NCBI GenBank assembly: GCA_905221605.1
Contig: CAJNDS010002410.1
Location: 337,252 to 369,551, forward strand
From: Symbiodinium natans
Lineage: Eukaryota > Sar > Dinophyceae > Suessiales > Symbiodiniaceae
Length of the DNA stretch: 32,300 nt
Reading direction: 5' to 3'
Shown: one piece after another, positions 10,621 through 20,824 of the stretch
Layout of the letters: the number at the start of each line of letters is the position of its first letter
Position numbering within the stretch: position 1 is the stretch's first letter
The notes under the pieces: model-generated
What the model was told of the DNA's origin: nothing
Seen by the model: the letters and a program-made list of their open reading frames with translations, nothing else
Databases searched by the model: none
Position numbers and translations under genes: made by a program

Positions 10621-13110
10621 TTAGGCTTTCCGGGGCTTTGAGGGTATGGCGAAGCACAATCGCCACTCGGACGTATAGTATAGATCCTCCCTGAACAAGA
10701 GCTGAGACCCTAGGCGAACATGAGGCGAAACAAGACCTTCAGATAGGTGGGCTGATTTAGGGCTCCTTCTTCGTGGTTTGTACCCGCAGATGGTGCAAGC
10801 CCCAAGCTCAACCCAAACTGAACACCCAAACCCTTTACTCCTGTTCGGCCGACACAGCCGTCGCAAGATGTGATAGCCACATGACAACCCATTCTTGACG
10901 GACATCTACTTGGAGAAGCTACACCCTGTGATGTCAAAATCCGCCACAACCCCCGATTCGGCGACACCCCATTTGAAAGCCAGGAGTTTCGAAGACGTAC
11001 TTTTTGTCATGCAACCACTGCTTTGGCCCCCAGCCTCTGTAGGTAAGTCAGCTTGGTCTACTAATGGCGCCAAGAGGTCCAGCCCAGGCTCTGCACCTTG
11101 GAGTGATGTGGATGGCCATTCGACAGCACAGCGAAGTAGGCCAAAACTACCAAAAAGTTGCCCGACGTGTTCTGGAAAATTAAGGTCCAAGCTGACCTCC
11201 ACGGGGACGATCACGTTTGCAAAATATCCCGTCCCGGTCACCTGCTCACCGTGGCAAAGTGCACAAGTTTCGGCATTCGCCGATGTGAAATGATGTGAAC
11301 ACGGTCGGCCTCATGATGCACAAGCACAACCTCCAGCTCGTGGCTGAGCTCTTGCTTCGTCCCCTCCGCAACGATGGGCGGCTTTCGCATATGAATGCTC
11401 CTAAGCGGCCATAGGTTCGGAATCGCTTCCGCAGGGACAACATTATGGCGGCCATAGCGCATGCAGAACTTCATGACCGGTTGAACGAGCCAAACGAGCC
11501 GATTTCTCTTCTTGCAATCTGAGCTTCTGCAGAATATATTTCTGTGGCGCGCCTGCTTTGCTGGCCGATGACCCGGTCAAGTTGAAATTTGCCTAGGTCT
11601 GGGCAAAGCGACGTCAACGCAAAGCCATGACTGATCTCAGTCGAAAGGCGACGATGTCTGCAGGCGCTGAAATGACCAGCGCACCATCGGCTAAGGAAGC
11701 CATTAGGGGGCTTCTGTACCTGAGTCACCCTGCGCATATGCAGTCACCAAAATGCCTGTTCTTTCCTCGATGCTGCCATCAAGCAGCAATGCGGCAAAAC
11801 ACAAGGCTACAGTAACTGCAAGCGAGACTCTCTTGGATATCATAATCAAGCAATACGGGTGCCACCAGCGAAGGGTTTTGCATTGCCCACCTGCCGCAAA
11901 GTTAGTGCAATGTGTCGTGCAAATAACCCTTAGCTCAAGTGCCTGTATCTCGGGCCACTTGATCCAAGTATCGTCGTGCAGCCGACATTGGTAACACCTG
12001 TCAGGAGCTCACGGTTGCACGCCAGCATCCCTCGTCGCCCAGTGCCAGCTCTAACTTTGCATGCCTGTCGCCAGAAAAACTTCGGAGATGATCAGGAGCA
12101 AGAGCTTTCGCCCCAAGACCTGGCACCAAGCGGAGCCAATGCAGCACCCTCGAAAACATGCATTTGCACTTTGTAGAACCGCCACGTGTTTAAGTTCAAC
12201 AGTGAAGCCAAATGCTTGTCCGGGGCACCGTCATTGGCATGTTCACGGCCAATTGGCGTGACAGCCCAAATATGAACCTGGACTACGCCACGCCAGAACA
12301 AGTAGAATGCGCTGACGAATGTTGTTTGTCAAGCTTTTTGGCCTGGCTTCCCAGGAAGAACGTCCACTATCGGGATGGTGGGATCGGCAGTGTGGCTATG
12401 TTCGTATCCATGAGCCAAAATGCCTACGACGGCCCGCAAGAAAGTCAGATCTGCAGACCACCTGCCAAAACACAGTTTTGTTAATCAACTCCTCTGGCAA
12501 TGCATGGCATGATCTGACCACCTCGCTTCCGATGAAGGGAATGAAGGACCGTGGTACGGCGACCATCTGCGAACAGCGCCACGGCTCTTTGCACAAGGTG
12601 GGGTCAGCATGCTGCTGGCCAAGCAAGCTCAGCAGTCCTTGATTGCCGCACGTTGTCAGTCTGCATGCCATCCCGCATCCAAGGCGCATCCTCCAACACC
12701 TTGGGTCCAAGCATGACCATGTGACACGGCGGGATGTCGGATCATGTCTCATCCCAACTCATCCGACTCGCCTGCCTCGCCCATGCGAGGCCTCAACCTC
12801 CCAGTTGCTCGGGGATACAAATCTTGCACACGCGCCGACACCCTGCACCCTGACAACTGGGCTGCAAGCACGACATTCCCATTCTGAGACACTCCACCTT
12901 CGGACGGGCGTGATGGGGCCAAACCCCACGTTACAAAACGCAACTGTAAAACGCAGCTGTTCCTGGCACGTGCCTGCCAGCTCCATTCTCAGTGTGGCGG
13001 GAACGGTGCATCCATCCAATTCGGCATCATGGGCTCCGGCGCCCCAGCTAAAGCCGTCTGCACTCAAAGCAAAGCAGTTTATGTGCCATGTTGCGCTGTT
13101 CGTTGACTAG
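10621..13110 (-). CDS. Probable multi-exon gene(s), product not recognised
   Basis: Several minus-strand segments read like exons between short introns. They are: about 13067-12970 (DGFSWGAGAHDAELDGCTVP), 12644-12477 (ADPTLCKEPWRCSQMVAVPR and PFIGSEVVRSCHALPEELIN), about 12460-12330 (FLRAVVGILAHGYEHSH, VDVLPGKPGQ), about 12290-12150 (VQVHIWAVTPIGREH, KHLASLLNLNTWRFYKVQMH), 11474-11250 (LSHELEVVLVHHEADRVHII), about 11275-11120 (CALCHGEQVTGTGYFANVIV, LNFPEHVGQLFGSFGLLRC) and about 10700-10621 (REDLYYTSEWRLCFAIPSKP, then stop). I recognise no family with confidence, cannot prove that they belong to one gene, and did not establish phase across the junctions. The run sits in line with the other minus-strand genes. 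Confidence 0.4.
12409..12429 (-). other. Possible relic of the dinoflagellate spliced leader (DinoSL)
   Basis: The minus strand matches the 21-nt DinoSL core at 18 of 21 positions, including an uninterrupted 12-mer CATTTTGGCTCA. Mismatches are at core positions 1, 7 and 20. Relic leaders in the genome are a known mark of cDNAs that were reverse-transcribed and reinserted in dinoflagellates. Against this, a plausible coding exon (RAVVGILAHGYEHSH) reads straight through the same bases, so a chance match remains possible. Confidence 0.45.
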
Positions 13111-13474
13111 CATTGACTCCGCACGCCAAACAACACACGGTTTTCAATAACTATATAGTATTATATACTGTTGCTGGCATGCTGGCGCGGGCCATCGCGA
13201 GAACACATTGATGATAATAGGATCGTGCAGGAGCATTACGAACATGAACTCTGTTTTTGCTGTTTGATTTTTGGGCTATGGCTTCTCACTACCGCTAACA
13301 CTATGCATGCTTTCATCATGTGTTCGCTGAACCATCACATGGCCGAACGTCTCCCAACATGCACTCACCGCAGAATTGTTGCCACTGCATTCGACTGACC
13401 ATTGGACTGACCACTGCATCTTCAATGCAATACCGGAAATTGCCTCACCTCTGTGAAGGCATGTCTTTTTCTTT
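13111..13474. other. Short intergenic gap, AT-rich in part
   Basis: An AT-rich patch (TATATAGTATTATATA near 13152-13168) lies between the unidentified gene(s) and the SEC14 stop. I see no gene. Confidence 0.4.
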
Positions 13475-14362
13475 TCACGGCTTTCGTGACGGCTGCATGC
13501 CCTTCGCAGCAAGTTTGCGTTTAAGGACATCTGCTGGAGCTGAACCTAGAGGGTCGCCAGTCCCCCCATAAACACGGGGAATGTTGCGCACGTCTATGAA
13601 CTCTGTCAGGGTTTGCAAAGACTTATCCTTGTCGACGCAGACGCGTAGCTTTTGCCGCTGGCTTTCCGGGAACAATGGCCCGAACAAATCATACATCCGC
13701 CCCCACCACTCTGGCGCATTGATTACGATCAACACATGCTCACGTTCAGGGAAATGTCGCTGAATTAGGGAAGACGTCCGCACAAACATTTGAATTAAAC
13801 GCGGCGTCAGCATCGACAAGCTGAAGCCTTGCATGTCAACAATGATGGTGCCCTCTGCCGCACCATCCCGCTTCAACCAAACATCCCACGTGAATAAAGT
13901 TTGCCACACGTAGTTCTCCCTGATATCGTCGACAGTGATGCCTTCTCGGTGAAGGCCTGCCATGTCTATCCGTCCAAGCAGCTCCCAATAAGTAGTGCGC
14001 CCCTCTTTGTCGGGCAAATGCAAATACGTAGGGTAGTGAGGTTGGATGCGGAAGTAATTCGGGTTTGGACGGCTGACAATTCCATCATCGTCTATCTGGC
14101 ATCGCCAACGTAACGTCTGTGCCCAGCGCTGCAAAGCTTGACGCCTGTCACCACGCGCTGCCTTCAACATGTACACTGGCAACGAGCGCTTGCACTTCGC
14201 CAAATCATCCTCACCAGGGTTGGATCCCAGCGCAGCCGCTTGGCATGACGGGGATATATATGCCTCACTGTGGGCAAAAGCCAGTGGTCGAAACCATCGT
14301 GCTTGCCACACCACCATAAAGCCAGCTATGATCCATGACAGGCTGCAGACCCTCATTTTCAT
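13475..14362 (-). CDS. SEC14/CRAL-TRIO domain protein, single uninterrupted ORF (295 aa)
   Basis: This family binds and transfers hydrophobic ligands, chiefly phosphoinositides and other lipids, at membranes. The ATG at 14362 begins MKMRVCSLSWIIAGFMVVWQ, a hydrophobic N-terminus that could be a signal or anchor segment. Residues about 70-90 (RRQALQRWAQTLRWRCQID) fit the CRAL-TRIO N-terminal helices. Residues about 105-270 form the lipid-binding domain: GTIIVDMQGFSLSM, then FPEREHVLIVINAPEWWGRM, then FIDVRNIPRVYGG, which corresponds to the family's NxPxxYGG end. A basic tail ends in PSRKP. Specific ligand unknown. The lack of introns contrasts with neighbours whose exons are often below 100 nt, which may mean a retrocopy or simply an intron-poor gene. 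Confidence 0.85.
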   Translation of the reverse strand: MKMRVCSLSWIIAGFMVVWQARWFRPLAFAHSEAYISPSCQAAALGSNPGEDDLAKCKRSLPVYMLKAARGDRRQALQRWAQTLRWRCQIDDDGIVSRPNPNYFRIQPHYPTYLHLPDKEGRTTYWELLGRIDMAGLHREGITVDDIRENYVWQTLFTWDVWLKRDGAAEGTIIVDMQGFSLSMLTPRLIQMFVRTSSLIQRHFPEREHVLIVINAPEWWGRMYDLFGPLFPESQRQKLRVCVDKDKSLQTLTEFIDVRNIPRVYGGTGDPLGSAPADVLKRKLAAKGMQPSRKP

Positions 14363-14909
14363 GGCTGAATGCTAACCTAACGAGTGGCCACAGCCTATGA
14401 ACACTCCAACATGGTTTGCGGCTTGCTAGCTGCACACACAACCTGTAAATACTTGATCATTCATTGCTTGCTGGTTTTTGCCCGATTTGTCTCAATGGGT
14501 GCAGACACACGGCTTGAGTCAGAAAGAAATGGTTACAAGGAGTTCGGGAACGAACGCCATGGCCGGCCCCACGCCAAACATTATCTCTGCAACACGATGC
14601 TGGATGTTTCTCCACCCCTCGGTTTGATTGCCGCGGGGAAGGCCAAGCGGACTGCGCAACGCACCTTGCTACACTCTTCTCAACGGACCTCTCAGCAGAC
14701 CTTTCAATGCAACGTAGCGGGCTTTCGTTCCAAGATCTTGGATCTGGGTCGGAAATGGCTCCACACTAACTTCTCAATGTTGAAACAAAATAGAAATGGA
14801 CATCCGCATCTGTCCCAATAATCCAATTTTTATATTTTTGTTCTGGGTTCGTGTTGACCTTAGGTAACGGCAATATTCAAGACCGAGCGCAAGATTAGAA
14901 ATATAATAT
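14363..14909. other. Region upstream of the SEC14 gene
   Basis: A plus-strand frame of 145 codons (14384-14821) is open but shows no motif. It ends 90 nt before a 25-nt A tract on the same strand, so a retroposed sequence cannot be excluded. No clear match to the DinoSL core was found in front of the SEC14 start. Confidence 0.35.
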
Positions 14910-14934
14910 AAAAAAAAAAAAAAAAAAAAAAAAA
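14910..14934 (+). repeat. A25 homopolymer tract
   Basis: Twenty-five consecutive A, preceded by ATATAATAT. It abuts the 3' end of the minus-strand LINE fragment but is T on that strand, so it is not that element's poly(A) tail. It could be the tail of a plus-strand retroposed sequence, or a plain homopolymer. Confidence 0.9.
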
Positions 14935-14939
14935 CAAGC

Positions 14940-17120
14940 TCCGCATTCGGTTTGGCCTTTTTGTTTTTTTGTTTGCCGTCAGCAAGGACCTCGTGTAGGT
15001 CAGGCCCAGTACCTTCGCTGAGCTCGGTGGCGGCGGGGTGTTTAAGAAGCGAGGCAGCATACGTTCGCAGCGCGGCTACAGTATTGATTGCAAGGAGGCC
15101 GGACCAGCGCGCGATCCTAGCGTTGATGGCGAAGCCTCGGCACTCGAACCTGCCCCCGACCTTAACACCAAGGCCCGCTGCGCATCAACCCGTGGATGGG
15201 TCTCGCCTCTCCAGGTGAACGGGAGACGATGGTGGCGTCGAGCGCTGCAAAGGGAGGCCGTTGACAACGACCTCAATGATCTCAATGCGGCTTTCGTCCC
15301 TGGTCGGTGGTGCATCGAGGTTCATGTCGGCCAGGCGCGCACGTGCCGCGCATACGGGCGACTGCGTGCTCGAGCGGGAGGGCTGGGGCGGCCAGCACGC
15401 CGAGGCGCATGTGGCAAGGGCAAGCGGATGCACGCGTCAGAGGGGCAGCACCCGGAAAAGGGCACTAAAGATGGTGAAATCAAACCGCGTCGACGATAGT
15501 GTGATTGCGCGCAGCAAGAGGCCCGGCTTGCGACAGCAGCAGTGCGCAAGATGCCGGGGTGGCAAGATGCAAGCCGCACATGTGCTCATCACTGGCTGAG
15601 GCGGTACAGTCAGACCCCGAAGTCATAACAATTGCAGTGGGGGAACCTTCCCCCCAAGGAATTGCACGTCATGACTTATTTCTTGGAAGTCGTAACGTTT
15701 GGCTTTCCCCCCAATGAACTGCTGGGATTCAAGCAAACAAAGCAAATATGCAATAGGTCCTTTTTGCACGGAAAACCAATAGTCGGCACTCATAACATTT
15801 CGGTTTCCCCCCAATGAACCGCTGGCGACACAGTAATCGATCGCAGTGTTTTGCGCAGCCTTGCGCTCCACGTTTGGGGTTGAGGGTTTTGGGGTTTGGG
15901 AGCTGTGGGCCGCAGCGATACGTGCGGTGCCTGCCCCCCAACCACAATAGTTTCTGGCAAAGGAAAACCAGCAGATTGCTCTGAATGTTACGACTTCTTG
16001 TTTCCTTTCCCCCAGTGATTGCAAGCAACACAGGAAAAATGCTATGTTTTCGGGGTTCGACTGTAACCCGTTGCCGGCCGCGAAATGGGTCGGCGGGCTC
16101 CTCGACACGTCCGCGGGCAGGAAGCAGCAAACGGGACTTCACCTTAGTGTGCAGAGAAGGCGGTCAGCTGCAGCCGGGGCCCAGCGACGGTTGACGGGCA
16201 GAGTGTCGCAGCATGAGGCCCAGTGCGCGGTGTGGCGGTCAGCGGTCGGAAGGGTAGCCGTGTTGTGCTGATGCGCGTTGGCGGGGCAACGCGCGACCGT
16301 GTCATCGTGCAATCGGCAAAGGAAGTCGAGCGGTGCGGACGCAGGACTCGCAGCAGGTAATTGGCGCGGCGCGGCGGGTGGCGCACGGGTGGCCACGCAG
16401 CCCGCGAGTCCGCAAGGTGAGGCAGGCGGCGCTGCGATAGCTTGTCGTGTCCTTCCCGCTTGCCGTGCAGCTGCTGAGCGACGAGGTGATCATGCCCGAG
16501 CAAGGACTGTGAGTCCTTGGCACTCAGGGGGCAACCCAGAGTCGCGCATCAAGGTCGGAGCCAAGGGCACAATGCCCGCAGGTTCCTGCCCGGCAGGGTT
16601 CCAAATGCGGGTTTCGCCTTCATGCCGGCGGACTAGGCATCATCAAGGAAGCAAACATCGATGCGCCAGGGTATCTAGCGTCGGCATGAATGGATCCCCT
16701 TGTTCCCCGCCCTCCCCTTGACGAACCGCACGGGTTTTGAGCCCGGCTCGCCGGTGCTGGGGGTCCCGTAGAACTGCCGGACGTAGGCGAAACCTCAACC
16801 GCCGGCACACCAGCCGTTGCGGTCCGGGCCGGTCAAGCTCAGAGTAACACGCCACCGACTCACGGCGCCGTGCGACTTCCAGGGCCGCGCCGTCACGATG
16901 GCGACCTCCCGCTGCGGCAGCCCATCCGCGCGCAGGGGCGACACCAGCATATGCGAGCGTAACATCGCCGCACCTGGTGGCGACATACAAGGACGTGGCA
17001 GCCGCTGCCAGTACAAGAACCAAACGACCCGGTTTGCCGGCCACATGATTTGGTTTTGTCCTGTGGTGCGAGAAACATCGGCAACAGAATTGCGACAGGA
17101 GGCGCGTCGACAGACACGCA
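14940..17120 (-). mobile_element. Broken non-LTR (LINE) retrotransposon, RT to C-terminus
   Basis: Read on the minus strand in several frames. RT is at about 16800-16620: AYVRQFYGTPS, then after a frameshift GEGGEQGDPFMPT, the RT motif-B region. A middle domain lies at about 16440-16140 (RRANYLLRVL, LHDDTVARC). The C-terminal domain at about 15370-14950 contains RLADMNLDAP and VVNGLPL and ends ASLLKHPAATE, PDLHEVLADGK. The C-terminal block and the others are separated by foreign-looking sequence at about 15600-16110. Frameshifts and stops make it non-functional. The domain order fits one decayed copy of a LINE type common in dinoflagellates; that family comparison is from general knowledge. 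Confidence 0.75.
15618..16035. repeat. Interspersed short repeat with a TTTCCCCCCAATGAAC core
   Basis: Two close copies read GTAACGTTTGGCTTTCCCC-CCAATGAACTGCTGG (15691-15725) and ATAACATTTCGGTTTCCCC-CCAATGAACCGCTGG (15791-15825). Two weaker ones lie at 15624-15664 (CATAACA, CTTCCCCCCAAGGAATTGC) and 15988-16026 (GTTACGAC, CTTTCCCCCAGTGATTGCAAG). The block sits where the surrounding LINE copy is interrupted. Confidence 0.65.
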
Positions 17121-18075
17121 CATCAAGTATCGGCCATACTCAACTGCTGACAGCCCTGAATTTCGATGAGAACTTTCAGGCGTGGGCTCCAACGCAACCG
17201 AACCGATGCCCGCATGATCCGCATGCGATGGCCCAAGCGCCGTCTCCAGGTCATGATGCTTCGTGTCTGCGCAGGTGCTGTTGTCGTGGGTGCCAAACCC
17301 CGATTGACGTTGTATGCCGAAGGGTATTGTTGAGCGCACTGTTATGGTCGCAGCTGCTGCAATTCAACCCCTCAGTCGATGGTTCCGAGCACTTTGCTGT
17401 TCATGGCTTGGTTGGTCTGTTGCATGCTTGGGACATTGACATGTTTTGTGCCTCTTGTCTTTGCCGGCTACACGTCTTTGTGCTGTGAGTTCCTGCGATG
17501 GAAACGCGCAACTTGCAAACGTAAGCTGTCTGTGTGTATATGTCGATATCACTCTGTTTCACCTTGCACGCGAGGCTGAGCAGGTCATTGATAGCCGCCT
17601 CCAGGAGCCGCCGGCTTGGACACCCTCCTGCGGTCGCAAACTGGCGTGACACAAAAAACAAACAAGATGTCGTAGGACCAACAAAAAATCTTCGAATCTC
17701 GCAATTCGCGAATACTTTTGAACATTTTTTGCAAATGACATGGATGGCCCTGCTCCGCGCTGACAAGCGGACCTCATGGAGTGACGAGGCGTGCGCGCGC
17801 TGAGCGCCACCGCCAACAGACCCGTCCATCTGTGGACGCTAGCTTGGCGTGTGGCGGGTCGCAACCGCGTCGGGGCCGCACGGGCGCGGGCAAGCTTGCA
17901 GCGGCGGGCCGCCAAGAGCTCCGGGTAGGAAGGTGTCTTGGCGCTTCCGCCTAGCCGTGTCGGAAGCGGCCGCGCCTGGCTCGCGATCTGCCCTCGCTCG
18001 AGCCGTGTTTTTTCTTTCCGCTCCTTTTTGCACCCGCTGTCCTGGGTTCAAGGGTCGGGGCTACCGTCAGGGCCG
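17121..18075. other. Between LINE fragments, no assignable gene
   Basis: Overlapping open frames on both strands (for example 16817-17488 plus, 17401-17829 minus) lack recognisable motifs. GC-rich sequence after about 17770 may be the far 3' flank of the next LINE fragment. Confidence 0.35.
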
Positions 18076-19003
18076 TCAGGGCTCACAGTCCGGCTGCCCT
18101 GGGCGCTCGGCGAGCAACTCCCCCAGCGGCAGCTCCTGGTCATCCCCCGCGTCGCACGACTGCACCGGCAGCTCAAGCAGCGTTTGCGCGTGTGCGCGCA
18201 GTGCCGCCAATGACGCAAGGCAATGCCACCGCCGGGTGAGCGCCCGGCCGACTCCGCGGGTACGTGCGCAGTTTGCGCGCGCAACTGGGCTCAACGTCGG
18301 CTCCTGGACGGGGCTGCAGTGAGGTGACGAGCGTCGTAGCGACCGCGATCTGGGCGCCGCGCCACAAGGGCAGGCCGTTGGCCACGATGCGGCGCCCGTC
18401 TGTGGCAGGGACGTCGATGTTGAGATCGCGGAGGGCGACGCTGGCCACCACGCGTGCTCGGGCCTCTCGGCAAATGCGCCCCGCTGCCCGCTCGAGTGGG
18501 CCCGCACGATGTGCGAGGACCCCGACTTGCGCACAAGCTGTGCGGTGATCCCCGAGGGTATCAAGGGCCCGGCCGCAGCGACAACGCCTGGGCGCGAACA
18601 GGAGTGGCAGTCGGAGCACCATGACGCGGTACTCCGCATCCGGCACGACGAGGTCGGCACTGGTGGGGAGCGCCGTCAGGGCGCAGCTGGCCATCCCCCC
18701 CCTGCGGCAGCAGCAGCGCCTGAGACGCAGGATCAAGGTCACTGAAAGGCGTCTCGCACACGCGCTGGTCGACAGACTCAGAGGCGCTGGCGTACCGTTG
18801 GTCGACAGAGGCGCTGGCGTACCGCTGCCACCCCTTACGGGCCGGTGGGACGGCCGCTTGGGTGGGGTGACGCCAGCATCGGCCGCATCAACTCGGCCAA
18901 TGTGCCCGGGTGATTGGCAGTGGCATACCTTTGACGATTTCAGGTCAGGCGAGCTTGAAGAAACGGAGCCCGAGGAGACATGCATCGAAACTAGCAACGC
19001 CAA
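18076..19003 (-). mobile_element. LINE 3' fragment (C-terminal domain with CCHC-like knuckle)
   Basis: Two overlapping minus-strand frames carry the C-terminal part of a LINE ORF2. They contain LVVPDAEYRVMVLRLPLLFA, then CRCGRALDTLGDHRTAC (C-x-C-x9-H-x3-C), then PLERAAGRICREARARV, LRDLNIDVPATDGRRIV, ANGLPLWRGAQIAV and, after a frame change, LRAHAQTLLELPV with PLGELLAE near the end. The same blocks occur in the other fragments of this cluster. The 276-codon frame is unusually long for a relic, but RT is absent. Confidence 0.75.
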
Positions 19004-19039
19004 GCATCAATACATGCTGCACTTACAACTGTGCCACCA

Positions 19040-19368
19040 GGATGAACGCATGTAGGGCATGCACCGTTGCAGTTTGTCTCCCAGCCCTGCGTGGGGCTCC
19101 AGCTGCCGTGAGGGGGGAAACCAAGGTAGTGTCGACAGATGTCGACAGCAAGCCGCGCGCCCCCCCAGAGAGGAAGCCCATTGGTGATCACCTCTATCCG
19201 CCGCTCATCCTGGCACGGCGTATGTTCAGGTCTCAATTGGTGGCGACATATGGTTCCAGCATCGATCCAGCGATCGCGCCCTTTACGAAGTCGACGCAAA
19301 CAAATTCCTGAGGTGAATGAGTGAGACCTGCAGCCGATAGGCAGCCCCTCTGGGGCGCAGGCAAACAT
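19040..19368 (-). mobile_element. Short LINE C-terminal fragment
   Basis: A minus-strand frame contains DERRIEVITNGLPLWGGARL, the block found as RRIVANGLPLWRGAQI in the adjacent fragment and RRIEVIAN in the plus-strand fragment. Only this block is clear; the ends are guesses. Confidence 0.6.
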
Positions 19369-19379
19369 TCAACACAGCA

Positions 19380-20363
19380 AGTGACATTGTAACACTTGCT
19401 TGTCAAAGCTACAACAACTACTTGACGTCATGAGATCGGACATCATTGCTGTACAAATGCGAGGAAAGCAGCAAAATGATTCTCCCAATTGGTATCGTTT
19501 TTTTGCATGGTCCATCCACCTTTCCCACCCCATCGCACGCGCGAAAGCTTCCAAATGTGAGGCCCACGAATTTCGAGGCCGGCCGCGCCATAACGCGTTT
19601 GATCCATCTGTTGGATGGTACGCAGCTCACATGACGAGCAAATCTCCAGCAATGCGTGAGGCATGTTTCAAACCAACTTTGCAAATGAAGCCGTTGTTGG
19701 AAGTCACGCACGCGCTCGTTCCAGAGGTGCAAAATCTCATGCCATGGCAAACTCCAATCGACGCCGGGTGGTGGACCAAGCAAAGTGCGAAGCAAACGTC
19801 GCCATTCACAGTCAAACTGACGTAGGTGATGATGATAAATCTTGCGATGCCCTGCACCAAAGCACGCGACAGGAGTCACAACTGCCTCAAAGTATCTGAT
19901 GCGCAACGCTGCTGGGACACGTTTATCACAAAGAAGCCATTTCTTAGCCCAGAACGCACGGGATGCAGATGACACATATCCACATCTGCATCATGAGTGC
20001 CTGACATTGAGAGAAAACATCCCAACCATTTGTGGCAAGTGCGAACAACTTCGATGCAAGTATCAATGTCCAACCGGATCAGATCCGGCGGCTGTGCCTC
20101 GGTTGTAAGAAATTTGGTTTTTTAGCATTGAGAAGTAGTCCAAGGCTTCTCAGCGCATCAACCAAGGATCGCAACATATCCGTGCATTGCAAGCGGGAAA
20201 GCGCAAATAGTAGAATGACATCAGCGAATCTCAAATCAGTCAATGGGTCGCGATCCTCTTGCAGAACAAGCCCGGAAGGCTGGCCGTTCAATCGCCACGC
20301 ATGCATACCCCGTTCTAAAGCTGCACAAAATAAGCGCGGACTGAGAACACAACCTTGACGCAC
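19380..20363 (-). mobile_element. Second LINE family: RT core and C-terminal remnant, inactivated
   Basis: The frame at 20363-20079 begins RQGCVLSPRLFCAALERGM and continues PLTDLRFADVILLFA to LGLLLNAKKPNF. These are RT motifs B, C and D of a non-LTR element; the catalytic FADD is FADV here. After an out-of-frame link (about 20070-19980), the frame at 19975-19418 contains ASRAFWAKKWLLCDKRVP, FEAVVTPVACFGAGH, RQFDCEWRRLLRTLLGPPPG and WSLPWHEILHLW, the usual region after RT. The motif style differs from the GEGGEQGDP-type elements nearby, so this is a separate family. Confidence 0.8.
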
Positions 20364-20824
20364 GCCGGACGAATATCAAACCCGCTTGCTATATTCATTG
20401 CACGTAAAGACCTCGCCGCTGAGGAGCAAGCAGGATGAAAAGGAACGCCAACACCTTTGCTTCGGAAGCTTCCACTGAAAAATAGTCAGTCGCCTCGCTG
20501 GGTTGAAATGAGCACCTCGGTATCACCACGCCATGTTTTTTTTTTGCGGATCTTTCTCCCTCTGCCGTGGTCTCGAGGGTTAGGCGCCTACGGCCGCAGC
20601 CAGTGACAGCACGACCTCCAGGGGCGGCACGCTGCTGAGGCCGGTAGGCAGTCTTGCCGCAGCCGTGCCCAGAGCGGTCTCGGCAATGGCCACCTAGACC
20701 GTGACGGACAAAAGCCCCCACCAACGGCGCGCCCAACCACTCGCCGCACTGCGGCGGACTGCGGCCGGAGCGCGGACCTCTTCCGATGCTCCGGCAAGTA
20801 ACCACGCTCGTAAGCCCACTCTCA
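20364..20824. other. Gap between convergent LINE fragments
   Basis: Open frames on both strands (for example 20395-20853 minus) are rich in Arg and Gly, with no motif I can name. A T9 run lies at about 20537-20545. This may be the diverged front of the plus-strand LINE that follows. Confidence 0.35.

Noticed and set aside
11737-11760. Second DinoSL-like string (CCAAAATGCCTG)
   Set aside because: Only about 9 core bases match; expected by chance.
15038-15499. Plus-strand 153-codon frame
   Set aside because: It is the reverse strand of the LINE C-terminal domain (DMNLDAP, NGLPL) and has no motif of its own.
16040-16080. tRNA-like T-arm (GGTTCGACTGTAACCC)
   Set aside because: The stem does not pair at the right spacing, and no D-arm, anticodon arm or acceptor stem is found around it.
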